Assembly (NCBI RefSeq): GCF_023231945.1
Contig: NZ_JAJLJH010000011.1
Location: forward strand, 1-64,000
DNA from: Scleromatobacter humisilvae
GTDB taxonomy: Bacteria > Pseudomonadota > Gammaproteobacteria > Burkholderiales > Burkholderiaceae_C
Length of the DNA stretch: 64,000 bases
Reading direction: 5' to 3'
Shown: positions 7,333 to 16,623 of the stretch, piece after piece
Position numbering within the stretch: position 1 is the first letter of the stretch
How the letters are laid out: each line of letters begins with the position of its first letter
Made by a program: the position numbers and the translations under genes
Notes under the pieces: generated by a model
Databases searched by the model: none
What the model was told of the DNA's origin: nothing
What the model saw: the letters and a program-made list of their open reading frames with translations, nothing else

Positions 7333-7435
7333 GGTTGCGATTGTACGGAGATGCCGCGCCAGCGGGCGCGCAACGCCCGATTTACCTGGGCGAACGCCCC
7401 GCCCGGCGCGGGGGTGCTGTGGTGTAATTCATCGC

Positions 7436-8308
7436 ATGTCGACCCCCTTCCGTCACGTGGCGCTCTTCGGCAAGTACCAGGCCCAGGGCGTGCGGCCCAT
7501 CCTGGAGGAGATCGCGCAATTCCTGGTGCGCGGGGGCGTCGAGGTGTCGGTCGATCATGACACGGCGATGAACAGCGACTGGCTCGACTACGGCGCGATG
7601 CGCATCGACGAGCTCGCCCAGGTCTGCGACCTCGCGGTGGTGGTCGGCGGCGACGGCACCATGCTGGGCATCGGCCGCGAGCTCGCGCGCCACGGCATCC
7701 CGCTGGTGGGCATCAACCAGGGCCGCCTGGGTTTCATCACCGACATCCCCGCCACCAACTGGCGCGAGGCGCTCGCGCCGATGATCAAGGGCGACTACGA
7801 GGCCGAGAGCCGGCCGATGATCGAGGGCGGCGTCTGGCGCGACGGCGAGCAGATCTTCCAGGGCTTCGCGCTCAACGACGTCGTGGTGCGCAGCAGCACG
7901 TCCAGCATGATCGAGCTGCGCGTGACGGTCGGCGCCGACCACATGGCCAACATCCGCTCCGACGGTGTGATCGTCGCGTCGCCCACCGGCTCGACCGCAT
8001 ACGCCCTCTCGGCGGGCGGGCCCATCCTGCATCCGGGCATCGGCGGCTGGGCGATGGTGCCCGTCGCTTCGCACACCTTGTCGAACCGCCCCATCGTGCT
8101 GCCGGACGACCAGGAGGTGCTGCTCGAACTGGTGCAGGGCAAGGAGGCCAGCGCGAACTTCGACATGCATGGCCTCGCCAGCATGCTGCTGGGCGACACC
8201 GTGCGCATGCAGCGCTCGCAGCACAAGGCGCGCTTCCTGCACCCGCGCGGCTGGAGCTACTACGCGACGCTGCGCAACAAGCTGCACTGGCACGAGGGCA
8301 CGGCGTGA
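7436..8308 (+). CDS. nadK: NAD kinase
   Basis: Phosphorylates NAD+ to NADP+ using ATP, the only route to NADP. The 290-aa protein shows the diagnostic GGDGT at residues 71-75 (catalytic Asp) and the second signature IRSDGVIVASPTGSTAYALSAGGP around residue 180. The ATG at 7436 (MSTPFRHVALFGKY) starts directly at the first strand of the fold and gives the typical betaproteobacterial length. hrcA-nadK-recN is a common arrangement in this group; recN follows on the same strand after 130 bp. Confidence 0.97.
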   Translation: MSTPFRHVALFGKYQAQGVRPILEEIAQFLVRGGVEVSVDHDTAMNSDWLDYGAMRIDELAQVCDLAVVVGGDGTMLGIGRELARHGIPLVGINQGRLGFITDIPATNWREALAPMIKGDYEAESRPMIEGGVWRDGEQIFQGFALNDVVVRSSTSSMIELRVTVGADHMANIRSDGVIVASPTGSTAYALSAGGPILHPGIGGWAMVPVASHTLSNRPIVLPDDQEVLLELVQGKEASANFDMHGLASMLLGDTVRMQRSQHKARFLHPRGWSYYATLRNKLHWHEGTA

Positions 8309-8438
8309 CCGACGCGATGCCGGCGACTGCGCAGGCTCACGCGGTGAGCCCCGGCACCGGCATCCTCCGCGGCGCATGCCGTCCGGTCGTCGCCGCGGCA
8401 CGTTCGTCCAACCGCAAACTTCATCTGCTCCCAAGACC

Positions 8439-10175
8439 ATGCTGCGCCGCCTGTCGCTGAAAGACTTCGTGATCGTCGACACGCTCGAACTCGAGTTCGG
8501 CGCGGGCTTCTCCGTGCTCACAGGCGAGACAGGCGCGGGCAAGTCCATCCTGATCGACGCGCTGCAGCTCGCGCTCGGTGCGCGCGCCGAAGGCGGCGTC
8601 GTGCGCGAGGGCTGCGCGCGCAGCGAGATCGCGGCCGAATTCGACTCGCCGGCGTCGCTGGCCGGCTGGCTCGACGAGGCCGGCTTCGCCGTCGACGAGA
8701 CGCTGCTGCTGCGCCGGGTGGTCGACGCGCAGGGCAAGAGCCGCGCGTTCGTCAACGGCAGCGCCGCCACGCTGACGCAGCTGCGGGAGGTGGCCGACCA
8801 CCTGATCGACATCCACGGCCAGCACGCCTGGCAAAGCCTCACGCGTCCGGCCGCCGTGCGCGCGCTGCTCGACGACCAGGCCGGCATCGATGCCACCCCC
8901 GTCGCCACGGCCCACGCGTCGTGGGCGCAGGCGACGGCGGCGCTGGCGAGCGCGCGCGAGCGCCAGGGCGAGCTCGACACCGAGCGCGAGCGCCTGGCGT
9001 GGCAACTGGCCGAGGTCGAGCGGCTGTCGCCGTCCGACGACGAGTGGCAGGCGATCACCGCCGAACATGGACGGCTGTCGCACGCGCAGGCGCTGATGTC
9101 GGCGTCGCAGCAGGCGCTGGAGGATGTCTCCGAAGGCGAGCTCAACGCGCTGAAGATCGTCTCGCGCGCCGCCGCCGCGCTGCGCGAGGTGGCCGACTAC
9201 GACGCCGCGCTCGCGCCGGTGATCGAGGCGCTGGACGGCGCCGAACTGCAGCTGCAGGACGCCGCGCACAGCCTCTCGAGCTACCTGAACCGCGCCGACC
9301 TCGATCCGCAGCGCCTGTCCGAACTCGACGAGCGCATGTCCGCCTGGATGAGCCTGGCGCGCCGCTTCCGCCGCTCGCCCGAGGATCTCGCCACCCTGTG
9401 GGGCGAGTGGAAGTCGGCGCTGGCCGCGCTCGACGCCGCCGCCGATCTCGCCGGCCTGCAGAAGCGCGTCGACGATGCCCTCGCGCGCTGGCGCATGGAG
9501 GCCAGGCGCGTGAGCGCGCGCCGCGCGGCCGCCGCGCCGCTGATGGCCGGCCGCATCACCGAGGCGATGCAGCAGCTGGGCATGGCGGGCGGGCGCTTCG
9601 ACGTCGCGCTGGTGGCGCAGGAGTCGCCGCAGTCCTACGGCGCCGAGACGGTGGAGTTCCTCGTGGCCGGACACGCGGGCAGCACGCCGCGTCCGCTCGC
9701 GAAGGTGGCCTCGGGTGGCGAGCTGTCTCGACTGGCGCTGGCCATTGCGGTGACGGCGGCGCAGTCGTCGGTCGCCGCGTCCGAGGCCGATCCGACGCGC
9801 GTCGCGTCGACCAGCGTCGGCACGCTGATCTTCGACGAGATCGACGCCGGCGTCGGCGGCACCGTCGCCGATTCGGTCGGGCGGCTGATGAAGCGGCTGG
9901 GGCGTCACGTGCAGGTCATGGCGGTAACGCATCTTCCGCAGGTCGCGGCCTGCGGCGACCATCATTTCGTCGTCGCCAAGCGCAGCGTCGGCGGCAACAC
10001 CACGAGCCAGGTCACGCCGCTCGCCGGCGAGGCGCGCGTGGCCGAGGTGGCGCGCATGCTGGGCGGCGAACGCAGCTCCGGCACCAGTCTCGCGCATGCG
10101 CAGGAGCTGATCGCGCAGGCCGTGGCGGTCGACGGCGGCGCGCCGGCGCCCCGTGGCCGCCCGGGGGCGCGCTGA
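8439..10175 (+). CDS. recN: DNA repair protein RecN
   Basis: RecN is an SMC-like ATPase that acts early in double-strand break repair, holding ends or sister DNA together. The 578-aa product has Walker A GETGAGKS at residues 29-36, a central alpha-helical coiled-coil arm rich in Glu/Arg/Ala (about 150-350), the ABC signature region [17 protein letters not shown] and Walker [13 protein letters not shown], followed by the D-loop/H-loop [12 protein letters not shown]. The start at 8439 ([14 protein letters not shown]) is the universal RecN beginning; the frame is open upstream but is nadK antisense-like sequence. Confidence 0.97.
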   Translation: MLRRLSLKDFVIVDTLELEFGAGFSVLTGETGAGKSILIDALQLALGARAEGGVVREGCARSEIAAEFDSPASLAGWLDEAGFAVDETLLLRRVVDAQGKSRAFVNGSAATLTQLREVADHLIDIHGQHAWQSLTRPAAVRALLDDQAGIDATPVATAHASWAQATAALASARERQGELDTERERLAWQLAEVERLSPSDDEWQAITAEHGRLSHAQALMSASQQALEDVSEGELNALKIVSRAAAALREVADYDAALAPVIEALDGAELQLQDAAHSLSSYLNRADLDPQRLSELDERMSAWMSLARRFRRSPEDLATLWGEWKSALAALDAAADLAGLQKRVDDALARWRMEARRVSARRAAAAPLMAGRITEAMQQLGMAGGRFDVALVAQESPQSYGAETVEFLVAGHAGSTPRPLAKVASGGELSRLALAIAVTAAQSSVAASEADPTRVASTSVGTLIFDEIDAGVGGTVADSVGRLMKRLGRHVQVMAVTHLPQVAACGDHHFVVAKRSVGGNTTSQVTPLAGEARVAEVARMLGGERSSGTSLAHAQELIAQAVAVDGGAPAPRGRPGAR

Positions 10176-10206
10176 TGCGACAACCTCTCCATTTCAAGGA
10201 ATTTCC

Positions 10207-11142
10207 ATGAGCTCCGGCTCCGACGACCTCACGCCCGGCACGATCGCCGAACAGGCGCACGACATCGCCGAAGCGACGCGCGAGATCGTGCTGGTGACCG
10301 GCATCTCGGGCTCCGGCAAGTCCGTCGCGCTGCATGCGCTGGAGGACGCCGGCTTCTTCTGCGTCGACAACCTGCCGCCCGAGCTGCTGCCCGAGTTCCT
10401 GCGCCTCGAGAGCGAGCGCGTGGTGCGCCGCGTGGCGGTGGCCGTCGACGTGCGCACCGCCGGCTCGCTGCCGCGCCTCGTGCCGCTGCTCGAGAAGCTG
10501 ATGAACGAGGGCGTCAAGGTACAGTCGGTGTTCCTCGACTCCAACACCGACACGCTGGTGCGCCGCTTCTCGGAGACGCGCCGCCCACACCCGCTGTCCA
10601 AGGGCCAGTTCGGCACCGACACGCACCGCGCGCTGATCGACGCCATCGAGCTCGAGCGCGAGCTGCTCGCCACGATCCGCGTGCGCTCGACGATCCTCGA
10701 CACCAGCCAGCTGCGCCCGATTCAGCTGCGCCAGTGGATCCGCGACCTGGTGGGCGCGCGCTCGCACAACCTGTCGCTGGTCTTCGAGTCCTTCGCCTTC
10801 AAGCGCGGCGTGCCGCTGGACGCCGACATGGTCTACGACGTGCGCGTGCTGCCCAACCCGTACTACCTGCGCGAGCTGCGCCCGCTCAACGGGCGCGACG
10901 CGCCCGTGGCCACCTACCTGCGCGAGCAGCCCGAGGTGATGGAGATGCTGTCGCAGATCGAGACCTTCCTGCGCCGCTGGCTGCCCAACTTCGCCGACGA
11001 CCAGCGCAGCTATCTCACGGTGGCCATCGGCTGCACCGGCGGCCAGCACCGCTCGGTCTTCATGGCCGAGACGCTGGCGCAACGCTTCTCGCCCGACGTG
11101 TCGACGCTGATCCGGCATCGAGAGCTGGACGCCGTCGAGTGA
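10207..11142 (+). CDS. rapZ: RNase adapter protein RapZ / nucleotide-binding YvcJ family
   Basis: In enterobacteria RapZ delivers the small RNA GlmZ to RNase E and senses glucosamine-6-phosphate; in other bacteria the YvcJ family role is less clear. The product (311 aa) has a P-loop GISGSGKS at residues 32-39, the [13 protein letters not shown] motif, and the C-terminal phosphate-binding domain signature [12 protein letters not shown]. The ATG at 10207 leaves an N-terminal extension of about 25 residues before the first strand, longer than in E. coli. It follows recN after 31 bp and is probably co-transcribed. In many Burkholderiales rapZ sits with hprK/ptsN; those are not seen here. Confidence 0.93.
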   Translation: MSSGSDDLTPGTIAEQAHDIAEATREIVLVTGISGSGKSVALHALEDAGFFCVDNLPPELLPEFLRLESERVVRRVAVAVDVRTAGSLPRLVPLLEKLMNEGVKVQSVFLDSNTDTLVRRFSETRRPHPLSKGQFGTDTHRALIDAIELERELLATIRVRSTILDTSQLRPIQLRQWIRDLVGARSHNLSLVFESFAFKRGVPLDADMVYDVRVLPNPYYLRELRPLNGRDAPVATYLREQPEVMEMLSQIETFLRRWLPNFADDQRSYLTVAIGCTGGQHRSVFMAETLAQRFSPDVSTLIRHRELDAVE

Positions 11143-11152
11143 GGCCCGGCGG

Positions 11153-12430
11153 GTGAGCGGTTCATCGCCGGAGGACTCCATCCGCGGCGCCACGCATCCC
11201 GCCCTCTTCGTCGCGCTGGCGCCGCCGGTGCTGGGCGCGACCGCGCTGAACGGCTTCTGGCTTTGCAAGGGCATCCTGCTCGCGCTGGCCGCCCTGGTGC
11301 TTGAGCCCTCGTGGCGCGATGCATTCGCGCTGCTCGCCTCGATCGCCGGCATCCAGGGCGTGCTGGTGGTCTTCCGATCCTGGCGTGCGCTGCAGGCGCC
11401 CGGGGCCGAGCCGGCCAGCAGCGATCGCAAGACGCTCGTCGTCGTCGCCGCGCTCGCCGCGGCCGCGGCCGTCGTCCTGCTGTCGAACGGCGCGGTCGTC
11501 GGCACGCCGCCGCCTGTCGACGGCGACGCCGGCGCGATGGTCGATGCGCCCTGGTTTCCGTGCTTCCGGCTGGGCCTGTTGGCCCTCGGCGCGGCGTTGC
11601 TGTCGCTGGTGCCCGGCCCGTCGCGCGGCGCCGCCGATCAGCTGTGGTGGCGCCAGCTCCGGGGACGCGCCCGCGACGCGTCGCGGACGGCCGGCGATGG
11701 CGGACGTGCCGCCATGACGACGGCGGTCGACGTATCGGAGGGCATGGCCCGCCTCTTGCGCGGCGCCGCGGCGGCGCTGTCGTGGCTGGCCGTGCAAGCC
11801 GGCGCCTTCGCCGTCGCTGTCGCCAGGGGAGCACAGCATGCGATCGACAGCGCCGCGCACGCCCTCCTCGTGAGGGTGGCAACAGTCGTCTGGCCGTCCG
11901 ACGGCGAGTCGTCCGACGCCGAAGGCGCGGCGTCCGCCGCAGCCATCGCGACGCGCCCGCGCCTGGGTGCCTTCCTGCTGCTGGCCGCACCCGTCCTCTA
12001 TGCCGCGGTGCCGCTCGGCGCGCTGCTCCTGGAGTACGGCATCACCTTGTTGATGATGATCGTGGGCTTCGTCGTGCTCCCGTTGATGCTGCTCGCCGCG
12101 GCCGGCCTGGCGGCGCTCGTTCGGCTCTGGTGGGCCCTGCTCGCCGACCGCGTCGCGCCGACCTGGGCCCGGGCGTTGACGATGCTGACGCTGCCGCTGG
12201 CCGCCGCCATGGCCCGGGCGCTGCACGACACCAGTGACCGCCATCTGCTCGCCATGGACATCGTCGTCGCCAGGGTGCACGTGACGCCGGCGACCGTGGC
12301 GGTCGGCGACGGCGTCGTCCTGCTGCTGCTCCATGCGCTGCCGCGTTGGCCGCTGGGCGTGGAGCGCGCCACTCGCGTGGCGTTCCTCCTGGTTGCGATC
12401 GCCGTCGCCGGGGCGCGGTTCGCCGCATGA
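11153..12430 (+). CDS. Hypothetical multi-pass membrane protein
   Basis: A 425-aa frame starting at GTG 11153, only 10 bp after rapZ. It has hydrophobic stretches fitting membrane helices: ALFVALAPPVLGATAL, GILLALAALVL, then two to three near residues 85-160, an amphipathic middle, and a dense C-terminal group (FLLLAAPVLYAAVPLGALLL, ITLLMMIVGFVVLPLMLL) plus a final ALPRWPLGVERATRVAFLLVAIAVAG. No signature residues or family recognised. Start assignment is weak (no clear ribosome-binding site), but the membrane periodicity in this frame and not in the antisense frame supports coding. Confidence 0.55.
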   Translation: MSGSSPEDSIRGATHPALFVALAPPVLGATALNGFWLCKGILLALAALVLEPSWRDAFALLASIAGIQGVLVVFRSWRALQAPGAEPASSDRKTLVVVAALAAAAAVVLLSNGAVVGTPPPVDGDAGAMVDAPWFPCFRLGLLALGAALLSLVPGPSRGAADQLWWRQLRGRARDASRTAGDGGRAAMTTAVDVSEGMARLLRGAAAALSWLAVQAGAFAVAVARGAQHAIDSAAHALLVRVATVVWPSDGESSDAEGAASAAAIATRPRLGAFLLLAAPVLYAAVPLGALLLEYGITLLMMIVGFVVLPLMLLAAAGLAALVRLWWALLADRVAPTWARALTMLTLPLAAAMARALHDTSDRHLLAMDIVVARVHVTPATVAVGDGVVLLLLHALPRWPLGVERATRVAFLLVAIAVAGARFAA

Positions 12431-12458
12431 GCCGCAAGAGCAGCGTCACCGTCGCGGC

Positions 12459-12659
12459 GTGGCGGACCTGCAGATCAGCCCCGCCCAGGTCCAGTTCGCC
12501 GGCCCGATCGCGCGCGGCGTCGCGGCCTGCGAGGCCGGCGATCCCGCCGACGTGGCCGGGTTGGCGATCCGCGCCGATGGCGACGTCGTCCGCTGGGGGG
12601 CGCTCAAGCGCGGCGGCGCCGCACCCGACCGGGTGGCGCGAGAGGCGGCCGTCGACTGA
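12459..12659 (+). CDS. Possible N-terminal remnant of a GNAT acetyltransferase
   Basis: A short frame from GTG 12459, 66 aa, VADLQISPAQVQFAGPIARG, then a strand pair AGLAIRADGDVVRWGALK. That order (xISPAQxxFxxPxAxxx, then a substrate-side beta hairpin) is the usual opening of small GNAT N-acetyltransferases, but the acetyl-CoA binding core never follows. It could be a decayed gene or a coincidental frame. There is no ribosome-binding site. Confidence 0.25.
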   Translation: MADLQISPAQVQFAGPIARGVAACEAGDPADVAGLAIRADGDVVRWGALKRGGAAPDRVAREAAVD

Positions 12660-12679
12660 GCTCGCTCACCGCGCGGGGC

Positions 12680-13072
12680 TCAATCCGTGCTCGCCTCGGG
12701 CAGGCGCTCCGAGAAGTGCCACAGCACACCGGACGGATCGAACACGTACGACACGCGAAAGCCCCACGGCTGCATCGCCGGCGCGGTCGGCGCGCGCACG
12801 CCGAACGTGCCCGGCAGGTCGAGCGCCTGGACATGCGCCCACCACGCGTCGAGGTCGTCGACCAGCAGCTGCATCATGAAGTTGTCGGCCCACTGCTGCT
12901 GGAAATGGTTCTGCAGGATGAAGCTGCCCGTGCCGATCCCGAAGATCGCGACGCCGACGTCGTCGACCTGCTTCTCGAAGCCGAGCACCTCGTAGAAGCG
13001 CTTGGACAGCGCGTAATCCCTCGCGGGGACGAACGGGCGGGGCGTCTCGGTGCCGGCGGGCAGCAATGGCAT
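12680..13072 (-). CDS. VOC-superfamily (glyoxalase/bleomycin-resistance-like) protein
   Basis: A 130-aa single-domain protein of the vicinal-oxygen-chelate fold: FVPARDYALSKRFYEVLGF (first beta-alpha unit), GIGTGSFILQNH, MMQLLVDDLDAWWAHVQAL and WGFRVSYVFDPSGVLWHFSE (second unit). The last motif with D-P-x-G-x-x-W/L-x-x-x-x-E is typical, the Glu being a common metal ligand. Substrate cannot be told from sequence; members range from lactoylglutathione lyases to antibiotic-binding proteins. It sits immediately downstream of mutY on the same strand (28 bp gap). Confidence 0.85.
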   Translation of the reverse strand: MPLLPAGTETPRPFVPARDYALSKRFYEVLGFEKQVDDVGVAIFGIGTGSFILQNHFQQQWADNFMMQLLVDDLDAWWAHVQALDLPGTFGVRAPTAPAMQPWGFRVSYVFDPSGVLWHFSERLPEASTD

Positions 13073-13100
13073 GTCGGTCTCCTGCGATTGTTCGGGGCGC

Positions 13101-14333
13101 CTACAACGCCGCGTCCAGCAGCTTGCGGATCGGCGACGGGATGCCCACGCCGTCCAGGTCGGCGCGCGCGAACCAGCGGCCTTCGCCGACCGTGGGCGCC
13201 ACGCTGGCCTCGTCGTCCGGTTCCTCGACGTCGCCGTGCACGTCCGCCTCGCCCGGCTCGTCGACGGCCCCGGCGTTGACCGCGACGAGCCGGTCGATCT
13301 CGCGCTGCAGCGCGTCCGACACCGCGCCGTGCCACTGCAGCTTCAGCGGCTGCAGCATCCAGTCGAAATGCGTCAGCACGTGCTTGAACGGCGCCATCCA
13401 TTCGAGCGTGCCGGGCCAGGGCGCGACCGCGCGCTCCAGCGCGACGGCCGTGTCGAACTCGGGCAGCGACCACAGCTGCGCCCACACGCCCGAGTCGGCG
13501 CGCCGGACCAGCCAGACGCGCTCCTTGTGCTGCAGCCACAGCAGCACGCTCGCGCGCTTGCCGCGCTTCAGCTTGCGCGTCTTGACGGGAAACCGCTCGG
13601 GCGCGCCCGACGCGCGGCCCTGGCACGTCGCGTGCGCGGGGCAGGCGTCGCACGCCGGCCGGCGGATCGTGCAGACGGTGGCGCCGAGATCCATCAGGCC
13701 CTGCGTGTAGGTGGCCATCGCGGCGTGCAGCGGCTCGCCCGCAGGCGCGTCGGGCAGCAGGTCGGTGGCGACGGCCCACAGCGCCTTCTCGGACGCCGAG
13801 CTTGCGATGTCGCTTTCGTAGGCGAGCGCGCGCGTGAGCACGCGCTTGACGTTGCCATCGAGGATCGCGACGCGCTCGCCGAAGCAGAACGCCGCGATCG
13901 CCGCGGCCGTCGACCGGCCGATGCCGGGCAGCTCGGCGAGCCCTTCGGCGCTGCGCGGAAACTCGCCGCCGTGCTCGTCGACGACCGCCTGCGCGCAGCG
14001 ATGCAGGTTGCGGGCTCGCGCGTAGTAGCCGAGGCCGCTCCACAGCGCGAGCACGTCTTCCGACGGCGCGGCCGCGAGCGCGGCGACCGTCGGAAAACGC
14101 TGCAGGAAGCGTTCGTAGTAGCCCAGCACCGTCGTCACCTGCGTCTGCTGCAGCATGATCTCGGACAGCCAGACGCGGTAGGGATCTCGCGTCAGCTGCC
14201 ACGGCAGTCCGGCGCGGCCGTGCGAACGTTGCCAGGCGATGACGCGCTCGGCGAACGGCAGCGCGTTCCACTCGGGCGACTGCTCGCGGGCAATGAAGGG
14301 TGGCCGAACCGTGTCGGCGGAAAAGAGATCCAT
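13101..14333 (-). CDS. mutY: A/G-specific adenine glycosylase MutY
   Basis: Removes adenine mispaired with 8-oxoguanine, part of the GO system with MutM. In the 410-aa protein E58 (SEIMLQQT) and D159 (AILDGNVKRV) are the catalytic pair, the helix-hairpin-helix is LPGIGRSTA at 135-143, and Cys 221, 228, 231 and 237 form the C-x6-C-x2-C-x5-C [4Fe-4S] site. The C-terminal NUDIX-like domain that recognises 8-oxoG is present but carries an acidic insert (about residues 358-379, DEPGEADVHGDVEEPDDEAS). The product is longer than E. coli MutY (350 aa) for this reason. A dynamin-like gene lies upstream on the same strand. Confidence 0.96.
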   Translation of the reverse strand: MDLFSADTVRPPFIAREQSPEWNALPFAERVIAWQRSHGRAGLPWQLTRDPYRVWLSEIMLQQTQVTTVLGYYERFLQRFPTVAALAAAPSEDVLALWSGLGYYARARNLHRCAQAVVDEHGGEFPRSAEGLAELPGIGRSTAAAIAAFCFGERVAILDGNVKRVLTRALAYESDIASSASEKALWAVATDLLPDAPAGEPLHAAMATYTQGLMDLGATVCTIRRPACDACPAHATCQGRASGAPERFPVKTRKLKRGKRASVLLWLQHKERVWLVRRADSGVWAQLWSLPEFDTAVALERAVAPWPGTLEWMAPFKHVLTHFDWMLQPLKLQWHGAVSDALQREIDRLVAVNAGAVDEPGEADVHGDVEEPDDEASVAPTVGEGRWFARADLDGVGIPSPIRKLLDAAL

Positions 14334-14375
14334 GCCGAATCATGCCTTGCCGGAGCAAGGCGGCCGATCAGGCCG

Positions 14376-16361
14376 TCAGGCCGTGGCGGTCGTCGCGTCG
14401 AACGGGATCTCGATGTGCTCCGACTCGATGCCCGTCGGGCCGCGGCGCGCGATGACGGCGAGCGTCTCGCAGCGCAGCGCGACGTCGGTGATCAGCGCCT
14501 CGATGCGCGCGGACTGCGCCTCGACGTCGGTCACGCGTTCCTCCAGGTCGCCGGCGGCCTGCTGGATGCGCTCCAGCGATTCGCGGCGCTTGCGGAAGCT
14601 GCGCCGGCGATCGCGCAGCTGCGCCTCCATCTGCGCGCTGGCGGCCTGGTGCCACAGCTCGATGTCGCGCGCGGCCGTCTCGAAGACGACGCGCAGCTTC
14701 GAGACCAGCATGCGCACGAAGCGCTCCTTGAACGCCGAGGACGCCATGCGCAGCGTCTCGCTCAGGCCGAAATAGCGGTTGTAGCCGCGCTCGATGGCGG
14801 CGAGATCCTCGCGATGCTGCGCCAGCTCGGGCGGCAGCGCGATCGACAGCGAGAAGCCGAATTCGGCATTGAGCTGGCGGAACGTGCCCTGCAGCATCTC
14901 GCGCGCCTCGGAGGTGGTGACCTCGGAATCCGAAAGCGCGTGGCGCAGCTTGTCGCACATGCCCAGGAAGGCCTGGCGCGCACCGAGGTGCAGCCAGCCG
15001 GAATTGAGCGCGGCCTGCAGTTCCTTGACCTCGGCGCGGATGCGCTCGGAAGACAGCTGGTTCTGCGTGTCGCGCAGCAGGCGCGATTGCACCGCGCGCA
15101 ACGCCGTCAGGCGCGCGACGCAGCGCTCGAATTCGGCGGCGTCTTCCTGCACGCGATCGAGCAGGTGGCGCACGCGCGCGCCGCTCTTGCCGCGCAGGCC
15201 GCGCAGCTCGAGCAGTTGTTCGGAGTTCTGCCGGCGCTGGTCGCGCAGGCGCGCGTTGACCTGCGCGCGCAGCTGCTCGACGCCCTGCACCAGCGCGTGC
15301 GTCAGCACCTGCTGCCGCGCGGGCAGCAGCTCGTTGGTGAGCGCGGCCTCGAGTTCGGGCAGGCGGCTCTTCTCGAGGTCGGCCTGGTTGTTGTTCAGGC
15401 GCGCGTGCAGCGCGGTGCGGGCCGAGACCGGGAACACGCGGTCGCGCGGCATCTGCAGCGTCTGCGCGGTGACCTCGCACTGCTTCTGGATCAGCGCCTC
15501 GTTCTGCGCGTCGGTGAGCAGCGGATCGGCCAGCATGTCGACCTTGTTGAGCACGACGAAGCAGGCCATCGACTGGCCGCCCAGGTGCTCGTTCCAGACC
15601 GACAGGTCGGACTTGGTGACGCCCGCATCGGCGCCCAGCAGGAACAGCGCGGCGTGCGCGCCGGGCAGCAGGCCCAGCGTCAGCTCCGGCTCGGTGCCGA
15701 TCGCGTTCAGGCCCGGCGTGTCGAGCACCACCAGCCCGCGCGCGAGCAGCGGGTGGGGATAGTTGATCATCGCGTGGCGCCACGCCGGCACCTCGACGAG
15801 GCCTTCCTCGTCCAGCGGCGGGTTGTCTTCCGGGTCGGTGTCCGACCACAGGCCCAGCTCGCGGGCGACGTCGGGCGGCACCTTGCGCGTGTGGGTGACC
15901 TCCGACAACGACGCCGACAGCGCCTCCGGGTTCGACGGATCGAGCGGCACGCGCTTCCAGCCGTCGCGCGTGGCGCGCAGCTCGGTCAGCGACTGGCCTT
16001 CGCGGCGGGTGTCGATCGGCAGCAGATCCAGCATCGGCGGATCCTTGTCGTCCCACGCGAGCTCCACCGGGCACATCGTGGTGCGGCCGGGCGAGGCGGG
16101 CAGGATGCGGCGGCCGGTGTCGGCGAAGAAGATCGCGTTGATCAGCTCGGACTTGCCGCGCGAGAACTCGGCGACGAAGGCGACGACCAGCTTGTCGGCC
16201 AGCAGGCGCTGGCGCAGCGACTCGGAAATCTCGGCCGACGGGGCCGACAGCAGGTCGTTGCTGGTGAAGAACTTGGTCAGGCTGGCCAGCTCGCGCGCCA
16301 GCGACTGGCGCCACTGGGCCAGCGCGTCGAGACCAGGTACCAACGATTGATCTTTTGTCAT
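14376..16361 (-). CDS. Bacterial dynamin-like GTPase
   Basis: A 661-aa large GTPase. The G1 loop is AEFSRGKSE (64-72), a dynamin-type P-loop with Ala in place of the first Gly; G2 Thr lies in PGRTTMCPVE (about 94-95); G3 is DTPG (214-217); G4 is NKVD (272-275). Residues from about 330 on are helical and Arg/Glu/Leu-rich, like the stalk of dynamins. No clear trans-membrane helix is seen, so membrane contact, if any, would be through amphipathic helices. The ATG at 16361 (MTKDQSL) is preferred over a TTG two codons earlier. Bacterial dynamins remodel or protect membranes, and some act in phage defence; the role here is not known. Confidence 0.88.
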   Translation of the reverse strand: MTKDQSLVPGLDALAQWRQSLARELASLTKFFTSNDLLSAPSAEISESLRQRLLADKLVVAFVAEFSRGKSELINAIFFADTGRRILPASPGRTTMCPVELAWDDKDPPMLDLLPIDTRREGQSLTELRATRDGWKRVPLDPSNPEALSASLSEVTHTRKVPPDVARELGLWSDTDPEDNPPLDEEGLVEVPAWRHAMINYPHPLLARGLVVLDTPGLNAIGTEPELTLGLLPGAHAALFLLGADAGVTKSDLSVWNEHLGGQSMACFVVLNKVDMLADPLLTDAQNEALIQKQCEVTAQTLQMPRDRVFPVSARTALHARLNNNQADLEKSRLPELEAALTNELLPARQQVLTHALVQGVEQLRAQVNARLRDQRRQNSEQLLELRGLRGKSGARVRHLLDRVQEDAAEFERCVARLTALRAVQSRLLRDTQNQLSSERIRAEVKELQAALNSGWLHLGARQAFLGMCDKLRHALSDSEVTTSEAREMLQGTFRQLNAEFGFSLSIALPPELAQHREDLAAIERGYNRYFGLSETLRMASSAFKERFVRMLVSKLRVVFETAARDIELWHQAASAQMEAQLRDRRRSFRKRRESLERIQQAAGDLEERVTDVEAQSARIEALITDVALRCETLAVIARRGPTGIESEHIEIPFDATTATA

Positions 16362-16623
16362 GCCCAAGCTCTTTATTCGTCGCTATGGTCGGCGCCAAGG
16401 ATGGCGGTTTCTGGTGCCTATATTGACCAGTTGACAGAGGATCGTAGCGCGATTGCCCAGGGGCCAATCGCCAGATAACCCGGTCAAATGCGAAGTATGT
16501 CGCATCGCAGACCCGTCCGGTGTCGAGCTGAAGCATGCCTACTGTCGAGCTTGAAACCTCCGGATACATTCTCGGCAAATACTCACGCCTTTCGAATATC
16601 TGCGCCCGGCGGCGGCAATATCC

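Noticed and set aside
7333-7435. CIRCE element between hrcA and nadK
   Set aside because: Searched for a TTAGCACTC-type inverted repeat; none seen.
11162-12334. Minus-strand frame of 390 codons opposite the membrane protein
   Set aside because: Gln/Arg/Gly/His-rich, no hydrophobic core or motif; the plus-strand frame has consistent membrane helices.
13050-16478. Long plus-strand frame of 1142 codons
   Set aside because: It is fully antisense to mutY and the dynamin-like gene, which have clear motifs. It is His/Arg/Ala-rich, a typical shadow frame in GC-rich DNA.
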